From an uncultured Acetatifactor sp. (lineage in GTDB: Bacteria; Bacillota; Clostridia; Lachnospirales; Lachnospiraceae): DNA of 64,000 bases. The position numbers were made by a program, and so were the translations under genes. The stretch covers positions 1-64,000 of the forward strand of contig CAJTMX010000005.1 in assembly GCA_910577235.1 (NCBI GenBank), read 5' to 3'. A model generated the notes under the pieces. It ran no database searches, was not told the origin of the DNA, and worked only from the letters and a program-made list of their open reading frames with translations. Positions within the stretch are counted from its first letter, which is position 1, and every line of letters starts with the position of its first letter. Below, piece by piece: positions 34,764 through 43,441 of this stretch.

Positions 34764-36131
34764 ATGAAAGATGTTTCCATAAAAAAGAACAGATATGAGA
34801 TGGACATGTGCAGCGGCGCGTTGCTGCCCAAGATCCTGCTGTACTCCCTGCCGCTGATGCTGTCGGGAATCCTGCAGCTCTTGTTCAACGCCGCCGACGT
34901 GGTGGTGGTGGGACGTTTCGCGGGGAGCGACGCTCTGGCGGCGGTGGGTTCCACCAGCTCGTTGATCAATCTGCTGGTCAATGTGTTCATGGGGCTGTCC
35001 GTGGGAACCAATGTGATGGTGGCCAGGTTTTTTGGCGCGGGACAGAAGAAAGAACTGGAGGAGATGGTACATACCGCTATACTTACCTCTATAGTCAGCG
35101 GGGTAGTTTTGGTCTTTGTGGGACTGATTCTGTCCCGGCCCGCGTTGCTGCTGATGGATACCCCGGAGGATGTGATCGACCAGGCGGTGCTGTATATCCG
35201 CATCTACTTTGTGGGGATGCCCGTCATGATGCTCTACAATTTCGGCAGCGCCGTGCTGCGGGCGGTGGGAGACACCCGGCGGCCGTTGTATTTTCTGATG
35301 ATAGCGGGTGTGGTCAATGTGGTCCTGAACCTGTTTTTCGTGATCGCGCTGTCCATGGGCGTGGCTGGTGTGGCATTGGCGACCATCATATCCCAGACCA
35401 TCTCCGCCCTTCTGGTGCTCCTGTGTCTGATGCGCACAGAGGGAGATTACCGGGTTGATCTGAAAAGGCTGCGGATCGTGAAAGACAAGATGATCAAAAT
35501 GATCAAGATCGGTCTGCCGGCGGGTATGCAGGGCGCTCTGTTCTCCGTGTCCAATGTGCTGATCCAGTCCTCGGTAAACTCGTTCGGCTCCATCGCCATG
35601 GCGGGCAACACGGCCGCTCAGAACCTGGAGGGCTTTGTCTACACGGCCATGAATTCCCTGCATCAGACCTGCATCAGCTTTACCGGGCAGAATTACGGGG
35701 CCAGACAGTATAAGCGTATGGGAAAGATTCTGATGATCTGCCTGGGCTGTGTCATAGCCGTGGGCGTGCTCATGGGCAATGGTGTCTATCTGGCCGGGGG
35801 CGTCCTGCTAAAGCTTTATTCTCCGGATGCGGAGGTCATTCAATACGGTATTCTGCGGCTTTTCTATATATGTACCACCTATGCGCTGTGCGGTATGATG
35901 GATGTGATGGTAGGGTCCCTGCGGGGCATGGGTTACGGCATCATGCCCATGTTGGTGTCCCTGACAGGAGCCTGTCTGTTCCGGGTCGTCTGGATCATGA
36001 CGATATTTAAGGCTCATCACAGTCTGGAAATACTGTATGTCTCGTATCCCATCAGCTGGGCGCTGACTTTTGCCGTGCATCTGCTGTGCTTTTTCATTGT
36101 CTATCGCAGGGTACTGCGACAGAATGCGTAG
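34764..36131 (+). CDS. MATE family efflux transporter
   Basis: A 455-residue exporter with about 12 membrane helices and two matching halves (MatE domains). The N-terminal half has the usual ILQLLFNAADVVVVGRFAGSDALAAVGS start and GLSVGTNVMVARFFGAG; the second half repeats the pattern at AGMQGALFSVSNVLIQS and NTAAQNLEG. Such proteins export cationic drugs or metabolites using Na+ or H+ gradients. The substrate is not evident. GGAGG precedes ATG 34764. It stands alone between terminators. Confidence 0.92.
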   Translation: MKDVSIKKNRYEMDMCSGALLPKILLYSLPLMLSGILQLLFNAADVVVVGRFAGSDALAAVGSTSSLINLLVNVFMGLSVGTNVMVARFFGAGQKKELEEMVHTAILTSIVSGVVLVFVGLILSRPALLLMDTPEDVIDQAVLYIRIYFVGMPVMMLYNFGSAVLRAVGDTRRPLYFLMIAGVVNVVLNLFFVIALSMGVAGVALATIISQTISALLVLLCLMRTEGDYRVDLKRLRIVKDKMIKMIKIGLPAGMQGALFSVSNVLIQSSVNSFGSIAMAGNTAAQNLEGFVYTAMNSLHQTCISFTGQNYGARQYKRMGKILMICLGCVIAVGVLMGNGVYLAGGVLLKLYSPDAEVIQYGILRLFYICTTYALCGMMDVMVGSLRGMGYGIMPMLVSLTGACLFRVVWIMTIFKAHHSLEILYVSYPISWALTFAVHLLCFFIVYRRVLRQNA

Positions 36132-36228
36132 GGATAAAAGTGTTACTTGAAACATATGTTCGGGCGTGGTATACTTTTAATCACATTGGGTAAAAGAAAA
36201 ATAACTTCCGGATTGAGGAGGATGATTT

Positions 36229-36843
36229 ATGTTCGCGTATGTTAAGGGAACCGTTGCGGATATCGCTCAGGACTGCTGCGTCATAGATGTACATGACGTG
36301 GGGATCAATATACATATTTCGGCCCAGACGGCGGCCCGGATGCCGGGCATTGGGCAGGAGGCCAAACTGTACACCTATACCAGCGTTAGGGAGGATGCGT
36401 TCTGGCTGTACGGTTTCCTGTCCAAAGGGGATCTGGAGATGTTCAAACGCTGTATCACTGTCAGCGGTATCGGACCAAAGGGGGCGCTGGGGCTTCTGTC
36501 CGTTATGGACGGAGACCAGCTGCGGTTCGCAATCCTGTCTCAGGACATCAAGGCCATCTCTCAGGCTCCCGGTATCGGCAAACGCACAGCGGAGCGGCTG
36601 GTGTTGGAGCTGAAGGACAAGCTGGACTATGACACCGCGGATATCACCCGGGAAATCGCCGGAGGGAATGCGCAGAGCCAGGGAACCGCCATGGATCATC
36701 CCGGCAAGCGGGAGGCAGTGGAGGCTCTGGTGGCGCTGGGCTATGGTCAGACAGAGGCCATGAAAGCGGTGAGCCAGGTGGAGGGAGCGGACGCTATGGA
36801 CTCCTCCGCCCTGCTGAAACAGGCGCTAAAGAAAATGTTCTAA
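36229..36843 (+). CDS. ruvA: Holliday junction DNA helicase subunit RuvA
   Basis: The 204-residue tetrameric junction-binding protein that loads RuvB. An N-terminal OB fold (MFAYVKGTVADIAQDCCVIDVHDVGINIHI) is followed by two helix-hairpin-helix motifs (SGIGPKGALGLL; PGIGKRTAERLVLELKDK) and, after a flexible linker, the RuvB-binding domain III (REAVEALVALGYGQTEAMKAV). GAGGAGG lies upstream. ruvB follows after 93 bases, so branch-migration genes are paired as usual. ruvC is not present. Confidence 0.96.
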   Translation: MFAYVKGTVADIAQDCCVIDVHDVGINIHISAQTAARMPGIGQEAKLYTYTSVREDAFWLYGFLSKGDLEMFKRCITVSGIGPKGALGLLSVMDGDQLRFAILSQDIKAISQAPGIGKRTAERLVLELKDKLDYDTADITREIAGGNAQSQGTAMDHPGKREAVEALVALGYGQTEAMKAVSQVEGADAMDSSALLKQALKKMF

Positions 36844-36913
36844 ACTGCAAGTTTCCAAGAACACGCGGAATCGAAGAATGATTATCTTCCGACGGCGTCT
36901 TGCGGGAACATGT

Positions 36914-36931
36914 GGAACTCTTAATAGGAGG
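36914..36931 (+). promoter_or_regulatory. extended ribosome site of ruvB
   Basis: GGAACTCTTAATAGGAGG, the fullest copy of the recurring arrangement. Confidence 0.5.
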
Positions 36932-36936
36932 ACACC

Positions 36937-37935
36937 ATGGCAAAAAGGATGATAGAGACCAATCTGACCGAGGAGGACGTGAAGATCGAGGGATCTCTGC
37001 GGCCCCAGGTACTTGATGATTATATTGGGCAGTCTAAGGTGAAAGAAACTTTAAAAATATATATCGAAGCAGCCAGACAGCGGGGGGACGCTCTGGATCA
37101 TGTGCTGTTTTACGGCCCGCCGGGCCTGGGCAAGACCACGCTGGCCGCCATCATCGCCAATGAGATGGGCGTCCGCCTGAAAGTCACCAGCGGTCCCGCC
37201 ATTGAAAAGCCGGGGGAACTGGCCGCCATTTTGAACAATCTGGAGGAGGGGGATCTGTTGTTTGTGGATGAGATTCACCGTTTAAACCGCCAGGTGGAGG
37301 AAGTGTTGTATCCCGCTATGGAGGATTACTGCATTGACGTGATGATCGGCAAAGGACCTACGGCCCGTTCCGTGCGTCTGGAACTGCCGAGATTTACGCT
37401 GGTAGGCGCTACCACAAGAGTGGGGCTTTTGACGGCTCCTCTGCGGGACCGGTTCGGGATGATACATCATCTGGAGTTTTATTCCATAGAGGAACTCAAG
37501 CTGATCATCCGGCATTCCGCACAGGTTCTGGGAGTGGAGATCGACGAGAAAGGGGCTGTGGAACTGGCCCGCCGCAGCCGGGGCACCCCCAGGCTGGCCA
37601 ACCGGATACTGAAACGCGTCCGGGACTATGCCCAGGTAAGGCATGACGGCAGGATCACAGAGGAGGTGGCCCGGGAGGCGCTGGATCTGATGGACGTGGA
37701 CAAGCTGGGGCTGGATCACATTGACAGGAATATTCTGTGTACCATGATCGAGAAGTTTCAGGGAGGGCCGGTGGGGCTGGATACTCTGGCCGCCGCCATC
37801 GGAGAGGACGCCGGGACTATAGAGGATGTTGTGGAGCCGTACCTGCTCAAAAACGGTCTTATTAACCGCACTCCCAGGGGACGTGTAGTAACGGAACACG
37901 CTTACAGGCACCTGGGATTTCAGCCTATATTGTGA
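36937..37935 (+). CDS. ruvB: Holliday junction DNA helicase subunit RuvB
   Basis: The 332-residue AAA+ motor that drives branch migration with RuvA. Walker A is GPPGLGKTT near residue 60, Walker B LLFVDEIHRL near 110, sensor 1 GATTRVGLLTAPLRDRFG with the arginine finger, and a C-terminal winged helix (GLINRTPRGRVVTEHAY) for DNA contact. The length matches the family. The 3' end overlaps the convergent membrane protein gene by 11 bases. Confidence 0.97.
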   Translation: MAKRMIETNLTEEDVKIEGSLRPQVLDDYIGQSKVKETLKIYIEAARQRGDALDHVLFYGPPGLGKTTLAAIIANEMGVRLKVTSGPAIEKPGELAAILNNLEEGDLLFVDEIHRLNRQVEEVLYPAMEDYCIDVMIGKGPTARSVRLELPRFTLVGATTRVGLLTAPLRDRFGMIHHLEFYSIEELKLIIRHSAQVLGVEIDEKGAVELARRSRGTPRLANRILKRVRDYAQVRHDGRITEEVAREALDLMDVDKLGLDHIDRNILCTMIEKFQGGPVGLDTLAAAIGEDAGTIEDVVEPYLLKNGLINRTPRGRVVTEHAYRHLGFQPIL

Positions 37936-39238
37936 AGTCCCGCAGGCTTTTCCCGGTGTACTGGAGTGCTATGCGGTTTTCGGGTTTCTCGTCCGTAAGG
38001 TAGAGCACGATAAGGAAAAACCATTCCAGTGGTTTCATCAGATAGTAGATCAGATCCGCCGCATACCGGGAACGGATCAGTTTCGCCACAGGGAATCCAT
38101 AGGTGTCATATATATGTCTTACGGCCCTGTGGAACCCGGGGGTTTTTTCCTCCAATATCTGCTCAAAAGCGTTGGCTATGCAGAGCTGCCGGTTTACGAT
38201 CACCTGATGTCCGTGCCGCACACCGAGACGAGTGGGTTTTACTATGTTTTTGTGCCCGCCTGCGGCCACGGTGCAGAGATAGTGTTCGTCGTAATGGATA
38301 TTCTGGGGAGCCACTCTCTGAGAGAGATTCCAATTCGCGGTCTCCGTAAATGCCCTTATGACGGCGTCCGGCCTCTGTCCTGCCAGGAGCAGCAGAGCGA
38401 CCAGGATACCCAGCAGCGGCCACATCAGCAAAAAGGCGGCGAAAGGCCAGCGCTTGGACTGTATTAGCAATCGGTTACAGGTCCGGAGCCAGGAGGAGGT
38501 CTCACAGTCGGGTCCGGGTAACTGATCCCACTCCCATATTTTGTGCCGTACTGTTCTGGCGGTAACAATCACACAATTTATGGGGAAAAGGAGCAAATAG
38601 ATATCGCCCCAAAAATCAAGTTCAGTGGGAAACACCTGTATGCCCCAGATAATGCTTTCCGCCGTTCCCAGATACATGGCGGCCATACCCAATACCGGTA
38701 AGAGGGGCGGCGCTTTTTTCAGAGATATTAAGTAATTCACGGCCAGATAGCCTGCGTATCCCACCAGCGCCAACACCCATAGCGTAAGCGCCGATTGCGT
38801 ATGGACGGGCGTGTGAACCTGGCTGTTATACAATACTTCTTCCCAGTCCGCGCCAAATTCCACACTATCCCAAAGCTGTAGATACAGAATATTGTACAGT
38901 ATGCCCAAAGGTATCCCCACCACATCAAATATCCGGCCTTTACGGTAGACTTCCGGCCGTCTGTTCCCACGGATTGCCAGATAGATCTCGGCTGCCGTCA
39001 AAGCCCAGGGGTAGATTAATAAGCCGCCTATTATAGCGGTCCCTCCCAGGATGATACTGAGAAGTTCCACGATGTCGAAATACTGTAGCGAATACGGCGA
39101 GGCAACCAATGTAGCCATTTGGATCAGCAGCGCCACCGCGATCCCTGCCAACATGGACAGCAGTGTTACAGCGATAAAGGGATGCTTTGTGAAAAATATT
39201 TTCAGCGGCTGTTTTGGTTGGAATGTTTTGGTATCCAT
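37925..39238 (-). CDS. unknown multi-pass membrane protein
   Basis: A 437-residue membrane protein. About eight hydrophobic helices cover residues 20-310 (for example AVTLLSMLAGIAVALLI and FAAFLLMWPLLGILVALLLL). The soluble C-terminal region (about 320-437) has a distinct conserved-looking core, DEHYLCTVAAGGHKNIVKP, GVRHGHQVIVNRQL and a following helix-rich part, which resembles a family of unknown function found in Firmicutes (possibly DUF6688). AAAGGAGG lies upstream of the ATG. It is alone on the minus strand, convergent with ruvB and divergent from zapA. Confidence 0.7.
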   Translation of the reverse strand: MDTKTFQPKQPLKIFFTKHPFIAVTLLSMLAGIAVALLIQMATLVASPYSLQYFDIVELLSIILGGTAIIGGLLIYPWALTAAEIYLAIRGNRRPEVYRKGRIFDVVGIPLGILYNILYLQLWDSVEFGADWEEVLYNSQVHTPVHTQSALTLWVLALVGYAGYLAVNYLISLKKAPPLLPVLGMAAMYLGTAESIIWGIQVFPTELDFWGDIYLLLFPINCVIVTARTVRHKIWEWDQLPGPDCETSSWLRTCNRLLIQSKRWPFAAFLLMWPLLGILVALLLLAGQRPDAVIRAFTETANWNLSQRVAPQNIHYDEHYLCTVAAGGHKNIVKPTRLGVRHGHQVIVNRQLCIANAFEQILEEKTPGFHRAVRHIYDTYGFPVAKLIRSRYAADLIYYLMKPLEWFFLIVLYLTDEKPENRIALQYTGKSLRDFTI

Positions 39239-39406
39239 TGTGACGATATCCTCCTTTTCTGATCTTATGCCTATCTTATTGTTTCCAGATATTTCTAACT
39301 ATAACACCCGAATGATTGCCAGTCAATAATTATTTATTGATTTTCGATAAACCACTTGATATAATTATTTTTTTTCTAAAAAAGGATAAAAAATGTCGGA
39401 ATGGGC

Positions 39407-39435
39407 TTGTCTGTCCGTTGGTTCTGATATATAAT
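39407..39435 (+). promoter_or_regulatory. sigma-A promoter of zapA
   Basis: TTGTCT (39407-39412), 17 bases, TATAAT (39430-39435), about 75 bases before the zapA start. Confidence 0.6.
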
Positions 39436-39511
39436 AAGAGCAATAGATGTTGTGTTTTGATAGTACAAAGGAACGCATATATTGTAGTTTTGTGTCGGAA
39501 AGGAAAAAAAT

Positions 39512-39925
39512 ATGTCGTCCAAAACAGATACAGAGGTTATCATCGGTGGAAAAGTTTTTACGCTCAGCGGCTATGAAAGCGAGGAGTATCTGCAAAAGGT
39601 AGCCTCTTATATCAATAATAAAGTGAATGAGTACAGCAAGGTAGACAGTTTTCGCAGACAGCCTTTGGATACCCAGAGCGTGCTGATGCAGCTAAACATA
39701 GCCGATGATTATTTCAAGGCCAAGAGACAGATCACCGTGCTGGAGGAAGAGCTGCAGCGCAAGGAGAAGGAGCTCTACGACCTAAAGCACGAGCTGATAT
39801 CCTCCCAGATCAAGATGGAGAATATGGAAAAGGATTCCAGGGAGATGGAGATTAAGCTGCGGGAGAATGCCAAGCAGATCGAAAAACTGGAAAAGGAACA
39901 TAAGAATAAAAAGCTGCCGGTTTAA
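39512..39925 (+). CDS. zapA: cell division protein ZapA
   Basis: A 137-residue FtsZ-associated protein that bundles FtsZ filaments at the division ring. The N-terminal domain shows the family pattern (TEVIIGGKVFTLSGYESEEYLQKVASYIN; LNIADDYFKAK) and residues about 70-135 are a long coiled coil for dimerisation. GGAAAGG precedes the ATG. Its last codons form the left arm of a terminator-like hairpin. The U32 gene follows, a neighbourhood (zapA next to U32) common in this group. Confidence 0.92.
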   Translation: MSSKTDTEVIIGGKVFTLSGYESEEYLQKVASYINNKVNEYSKVDSFRRQPLDTQSVLMQLNIADDYFKAKRQITVLEEELQRKEKELYDLKHELISSQIKMENMEKDSREMEIKLRENAKQIEKLEKEHKNKKLPV

Positions 39926-39938
39926 GGCAGCTTTTCTT
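39909..39938 (+). terminator. hairpin overlapping the zapA stop codon
   Basis: AAAAGCTGCC pairs with GGCAGCTTTT across a seven-base loop that contains the stop codon, followed by CTTCTTT. It may attenuate reading into the U32 gene. Confidence 0.7.
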
Positions 39939-40042
39939 CTTTCCGGTACTCTCATTATTCTGAGGGGCAAGCCTTGGCCAGGGAGCAGAGCAGCGGGCAA
40001 GATACAGTTGCGTATGTCGTATGACGTGGAGGATACCATAAA

Positions 40043-42499
40043 ATGTGTGATTCGGACAAAATAAGGAAAAAAGTGGAGTTGCTTGCGCCGGCGGGCAACA
40101 GAGAGGCTTTTTACGGCGCCGTGCATGCGGGGGCGGACGCGGTCTATCTGGGCGGAGAAAAATTTGGCGCCAGAGCCTATGCTGACAATTTTTCCGTGGA
40201 GGAGCTGACCGCCTGTATCCGTTACGGGCATATACACGGCTGCCGGAGCTATCTGACGGTGAACACATTGATGAAGGAAAGGGAACTGTCGGAGCTGGCA
40301 GAGATGCTTACACCGCTGTATCAGGCGGGACTGGACGGGGTGATCGTGCAGGATATCGGCGCGTTGCAGATGATCAGGCAGTCTTTTCCGGAGTTGGAGC
40401 TACACGCCAGCACACAGATGGCGGTCACGGGACCGGAGGGAGCGCTGCTGCTGAAAGACCTGGGAGTGACCAGAGTGGTGCCTGCCAGAGAACTGAGCCT
40501 GCGGGAAATGATTAAGATCAAGGAGGAGAGCGGGCTTGAGGTGGAGACGTTTATCCATGGGGCCATGTGCTATTGCTATTCCGGTGTGTGTCTGTTCAGC
40601 AGTCTGCTGGGAGGGCGCAGCGGCAACAGGGGAAGGTGCGCCCAGCCCTGCAGGCAGGCTTATGAGACGGATGCCCCGGGGGCCTCGGTCCACCGAAAGG
40701 AGTACTATCCCCTGAGCCTGAAGGACATGTGTACCATAGAACATCTGCCGGAGCTGATAGAGGCGGGGATCGATTCTTTCAAGATAGAGGGACGCATGAA
40801 AAAACCGGAATACGCGGCCGGAGTGACCGCCGTCTACCGGAAATATATTGACCGCTGTCTCAATGTTCCCAGGGGTAACTCTCAGGATGTATTCCGCGTG
40901 GAGGAACAGGATCTGCAAATGTTGTCCAAACTGTATATCCGCAGCCGGAGGCAGGACGGATATCTTTTCCGCCATAACGGCCGGGAGATGGTGACTCTGG
41001 ACAGTCCCTCCTATGCGGGCAGCGACGAGAGCTGTCTGGAACAGATCAGGCAGAAGTATATTCGGGAAAAAAAGCGGATAGAGATATGGATGGAGGCGGA
41101 TTTTTCCAGCAACGCGCCGGCCCGGCTGCGGATGGGAACCGAAAACTGCCGGACAGAGGCGGTGGGGGACATGGTAGAGCCGGCGCAGAACCGTCCCGTG
41201 CTGGAAGAGGATATCCGCAAACAGCTGCAAAAACTGGGGGAGAGCAGTTTCGACGCGGAGAGTATTGAGATACGCACCGATGAAAAGGGCTTTTACTCTC
41301 TGAAAGAGATCAACGCCCTGCGGCGGGAGGCGGTTCGCAGTCTGGAAGACCGGATCATAGAGGGCCATGGTCTGCCTGTGAGCCGAAGGGCGGAAACAGC
41401 GGCTTTTGAGACGCTTACCGGATGCGTGGGCGAGGACCGGGACATACGGGAACAGGACAGATGCCGGCATGAGACAGATATGGAGGAGACAGCGGAGGGA
41501 CGCAAACTGCGGATACACATTTCCACGGAAGAGCAGCTTTTGAGTCTTGCCGACCATTTGAGGCCGCGTCTTTTTGACCGGATATATCTTGAAAGCTTTG
41601 TGTTGACGGAAATCTGGAGCAGGGATAACGCCTCTGCATGGCAGGATGCCCCTGTACAGGATAGGGCCCGGCAGGCGCTGGCAAGTCTGCGGGATATGGG
41701 CATTACTCTGTGGGCGGCATTGCCCTATATCTTGAGGGATAAGGACTATGAGATCATGGAGCAGGCTTATGACCGGTATTCCCGGGGAGAGATACAGGGC
41801 TTTCTTGTGCGCAATCTGGAGGAATACGGGTGGCTGTGCCGCCATAGTGACATTGCGGCTGGGGACCGGACAGCCGTGCGGCAGAACAATGCCGCCGGGG
41901 ATCAGACTGCTGCACAGAGGTGCAATGCCGCCGGAAATCGTTTCGGCACACGGCATGGGGGGGTGTGGATACAGCTGGATCACACGGTCTATATCTGGAA
42001 CAGTATGTCGGCTACATTCTGGGAACGGCAGGGATGCGGTCTGACCTGCCCTCTGGAACTCAGCGGCAGGGAATGGAGAATATTGCGCCAGCAGCTGCGC
42101 CGCCGGATAGAAGAAGACGGGGATATGCCGGAAAAGCTGATCTACGGGCGGCTCCCCATGATGGTCACTGCGAACTGCATCGCCAAGACTGCCGGGAAAT
42201 GTCTGCGGAGCCGGGGATGCCGGGCGGAGGGAACGCTGACAGACCGCTACAGGGCAAAGTTTCCTGTGGAGATATGCTGTGACGTATGTATGAACGTCAT
42301 TTACAACAGCGTTCCCCTCTCTCTGCACAGTGATCCGAAATGCTGCCGGGAAGAAAATCCGCGTCTGTCCTTTACGGTGGAGAGCGGCCGGGAGACGGTT
42401 CGCATCATTGATTTTTTTGAGGGCATTATGAAGGGGAAACCCTGCGATCCACCTTATAAGGACTATACAACCGGTCATGAAAAGAAGGGCGTACTGTGA
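40043..42499 (+). CDS. U32 family protein with C-terminal DUF3656-like region
   Basis: An 818-residue U32 protein. Residues 8-300 have the family core (ELLAPAGNREAFYGAVHAGADAVYLGG; HGAMCYCYSGVCLFSSLLGGRSGNRG; RCAQPCR), whose cysteines are thought to hold an iron-sulfur cluster. The rest resembles the DUF3656-containing enzymes that hydroxylate RNA, such as RlhA (23S rRNA) and TrhP (tRNA); protease activity is doubtful. A late cysteine group (ICCDVCMNV) fits the same family. A run of three degenerate 12-residue repeats interrupts the protein at residues about 604-640. The start follows GGAGG at about ten bases. Confidence 0.88.
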   Translation: MCDSDKIRKKVELLAPAGNREAFYGAVHAGADAVYLGGEKFGARAYADNFSVEELTACIRYGHIHGCRSYLTVNTLMKERELSELAEMLTPLYQAGLDGVIVQDIGALQMIRQSFPELELHASTQMAVTGPEGALLLKDLGVTRVVPARELSLREMIKIKEESGLEVETFIHGAMCYCYSGVCLFSSLLGGRSGNRGRCAQPCRQAYETDAPGASVHRKEYYPLSLKDMCTIEHLPELIEAGIDSFKIEGRMKKPEYAAGVTAVYRKYIDRCLNVPRGNSQDVFRVEEQDLQMLSKLYIRSRRQDGYLFRHNGREMVTLDSPSYAGSDESCLEQIRQKYIREKKRIEIWMEADFSSNAPARLRMGTENCRTEAVGDMVEPAQNRPVLEEDIRKQLQKLGESSFDAESIEIRTDEKGFYSLKEINALRREAVRSLEDRIIEGHGLPVSRRAETAAFETLTGCVGEDRDIREQDRCRHETDMEETAEGRKLRIHISTEEQLLSLADHLRPRLFDRIYLESFVLTEIWSRDNASAWQDAPVQDRARQALASLRDMGITLWAALPYILRDKDYEIMEQAYDRYSRGEIQGFLVRNLEEYGWLCRHSDIAAGDRTAVRQNNAAGDQTAAQRCNAAGNRFGTRHGGVWIQLDHTVYIWNSMSATFWERQGCGLTCPLELSGREWRILRQQLRRRIEEDGDMPEKLIYGRLPMMVTANCIAKTAGKCLRSRGCRAEGTLTDRYRAKFPVEICCDVCMNVIYNSVPLSLHSDPKCCREENPRLSFTVESGRETVRIIDFFEGIMKGKPCDPPYKDYTTGHEKKGVL
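41852..41959 (+). repeat. 36-bp in-frame tandem repeats within the U32 gene
   Basis: Three 36-bp units starting at 41852, 41888 and 41924, encoding 12-residue segments beginning AAGDRTAVRQNN, AAGDQTAAQRCN and AAGNRFGTRHGG. Diverged but aligned over their whole length. Confidence 0.75.
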
Positions 42500-42527
42500 A
42501 ACTTGTACAACTTTTTTGATTTTTTGG

Positions 42528-42556
42528 TTGCTATTCACGCTCATTTCGTCTATACT
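42528..42556 (+). promoter_or_regulatory. sigma-A promoter of the Nudix gene
   Basis: TTGCTA (42528-42533), 17 bases, TATACT (42551-42556), about 40 bases before the ATG. Confidence 0.5.
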
Positions 42557-42596
42557 TACTGTAGTCATATGACACACCGTTTCGGAGGGAATTGCA

Positions 42597-43049
42597 ATGA
42601 TCGAAGCAACGAGCTGTGGTGGTGTGGTAATTTTCCGGGGCAAGATTTTACTCTTGTATAAGAACTACAGGAATAAATACGAAGGTTGGGTATTACCCAA
42701 GGGCACTGTGGAAGAGGGCGAGGAGTACAAGGAGACGGCCCTGCGGGAAGTGCTTGAGGAGTCCGGCGCTAAAGCGTCCATCATTAAGTATATCGGGAAA
42801 AGTGAATATACCTTTGCGGCGGCAGAGGATATCGTGTCCAAGGATGTACACTGGTATCTTATGATGGCGGACAGTTATTACAGCAAACCACAAAAAGAGG
42901 AGTTTTTTGTAGACTCAGGTTTTTATAAATATCATGAGGCCTGCCATCTGCTGAAATTTGCCAATGAAAAGCAGATTCTGGAGCGGGCTTACAGCGAATA
43001 TCTGGAACTGAAAAAGAACAACCTGTGGGGTAATAAGAAATATTATTAG
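42597..43049 (+). CDS. Nudix hydrolase
   Basis: A 150-residue Nudix pyrophosphohydrolase. The Nudix box is complete: GTVEEGEEYKETALREVLEESGA, with the REVLEE metal-binding core (residues about 40-62). The N-terminal CGGVVIFRGKILLLYK strand and WVLPKG are typical of MutT/Ap4A-type members. Substrate is unknown. It probably heads a cluster with the unknown gene, the DUF2953 gene and gerW. A good ribosome site (CGGAGGG) precedes it. Confidence 0.88.
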   Translation: MIEATSCGGVVIFRGKILLLYKNYRNKYEGWVLPKGTVEEGEEYKETALREVLEESGAKASIIKYIGKSEYTFAAAEDIVSKDVHWYLMMADSYYSKPQKEEFFVDSGFYKYHEACHLLKFANEKQILERAYSEYLELKKNNLWGNKKYY

Positions 43050-43078
43050 TCGACAGGCTGCTGTCTGGGGAGGAATGA

Positions 43079-43441
43079 ATGCCGCAGCTGGAATATTATC
43101 CCAGGCTTTATCTTAGCGAGGGCATAAACAGGGAAAAGCTGGAAAAAATAAAAAAGGATTTATCTGTCAGACCTCACAAAGCCGGGGTATATGTGCTGGC
43201 TCTACCGGTAAACGAGTCGGATCAGCTGGATATCTATGCGTCAAAATATCTGCGGCAGAAATATTATAACAGACGTCCCCTCTATGTTATCGGGATTGCC
43301 GAGGATCATGAATCGGCGGTGGGCATAGTGGAACAGATCGCAAGGGAGACCTGGGCGGCCAGGGGAGATGCCGGACTGAGGGAATACCTTGCGGCGGGCA
43401 TGGAGAGCGCAGATGTGGAGTGTGGTATTAAAAATACTTAG
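43079..43441 (+). CDS. unknown 120-aa protein
   Basis: A 120-residue protein without a family I recognise. It has a mixed alpha/beta look (GVYVLALPVNESDQLDIY; RPLYVIGIAEDHESAVGIVEQIARETW) and no membrane segment. GGGGAGGAATG directly precedes the start. Its 3' end overlaps the DUF2953 gene start by 29 bases, which suggests coupled translation. A role near the spore protein GerW is possible from position only. Confidence 0.7.
   Translation: MPQLEYYPRLYLSEGINREKLEKIKKDLSVRPHKAGVYVLALPVNESDQLDIYASKYLRQKYYNRRPLYVIGIAEDHESAVGIVEQIARETWAARGDAGLREYLAAGMESADVECGIKNT

Noticed and set aside
39316..39576. Open frame of 86 codons upstream of zapA
   Set aside because: It overlaps the zapA promoter and start in a different frame and contains AT-driven hydrophobic runs only.
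41888..41959. Similarity of U32 repeat units to the sulP-metH minisatellite
   Set aside because: Both contain AATGCC and GGAAAT, but unit lengths and the remaining bases differ, so a common origin is not supported.
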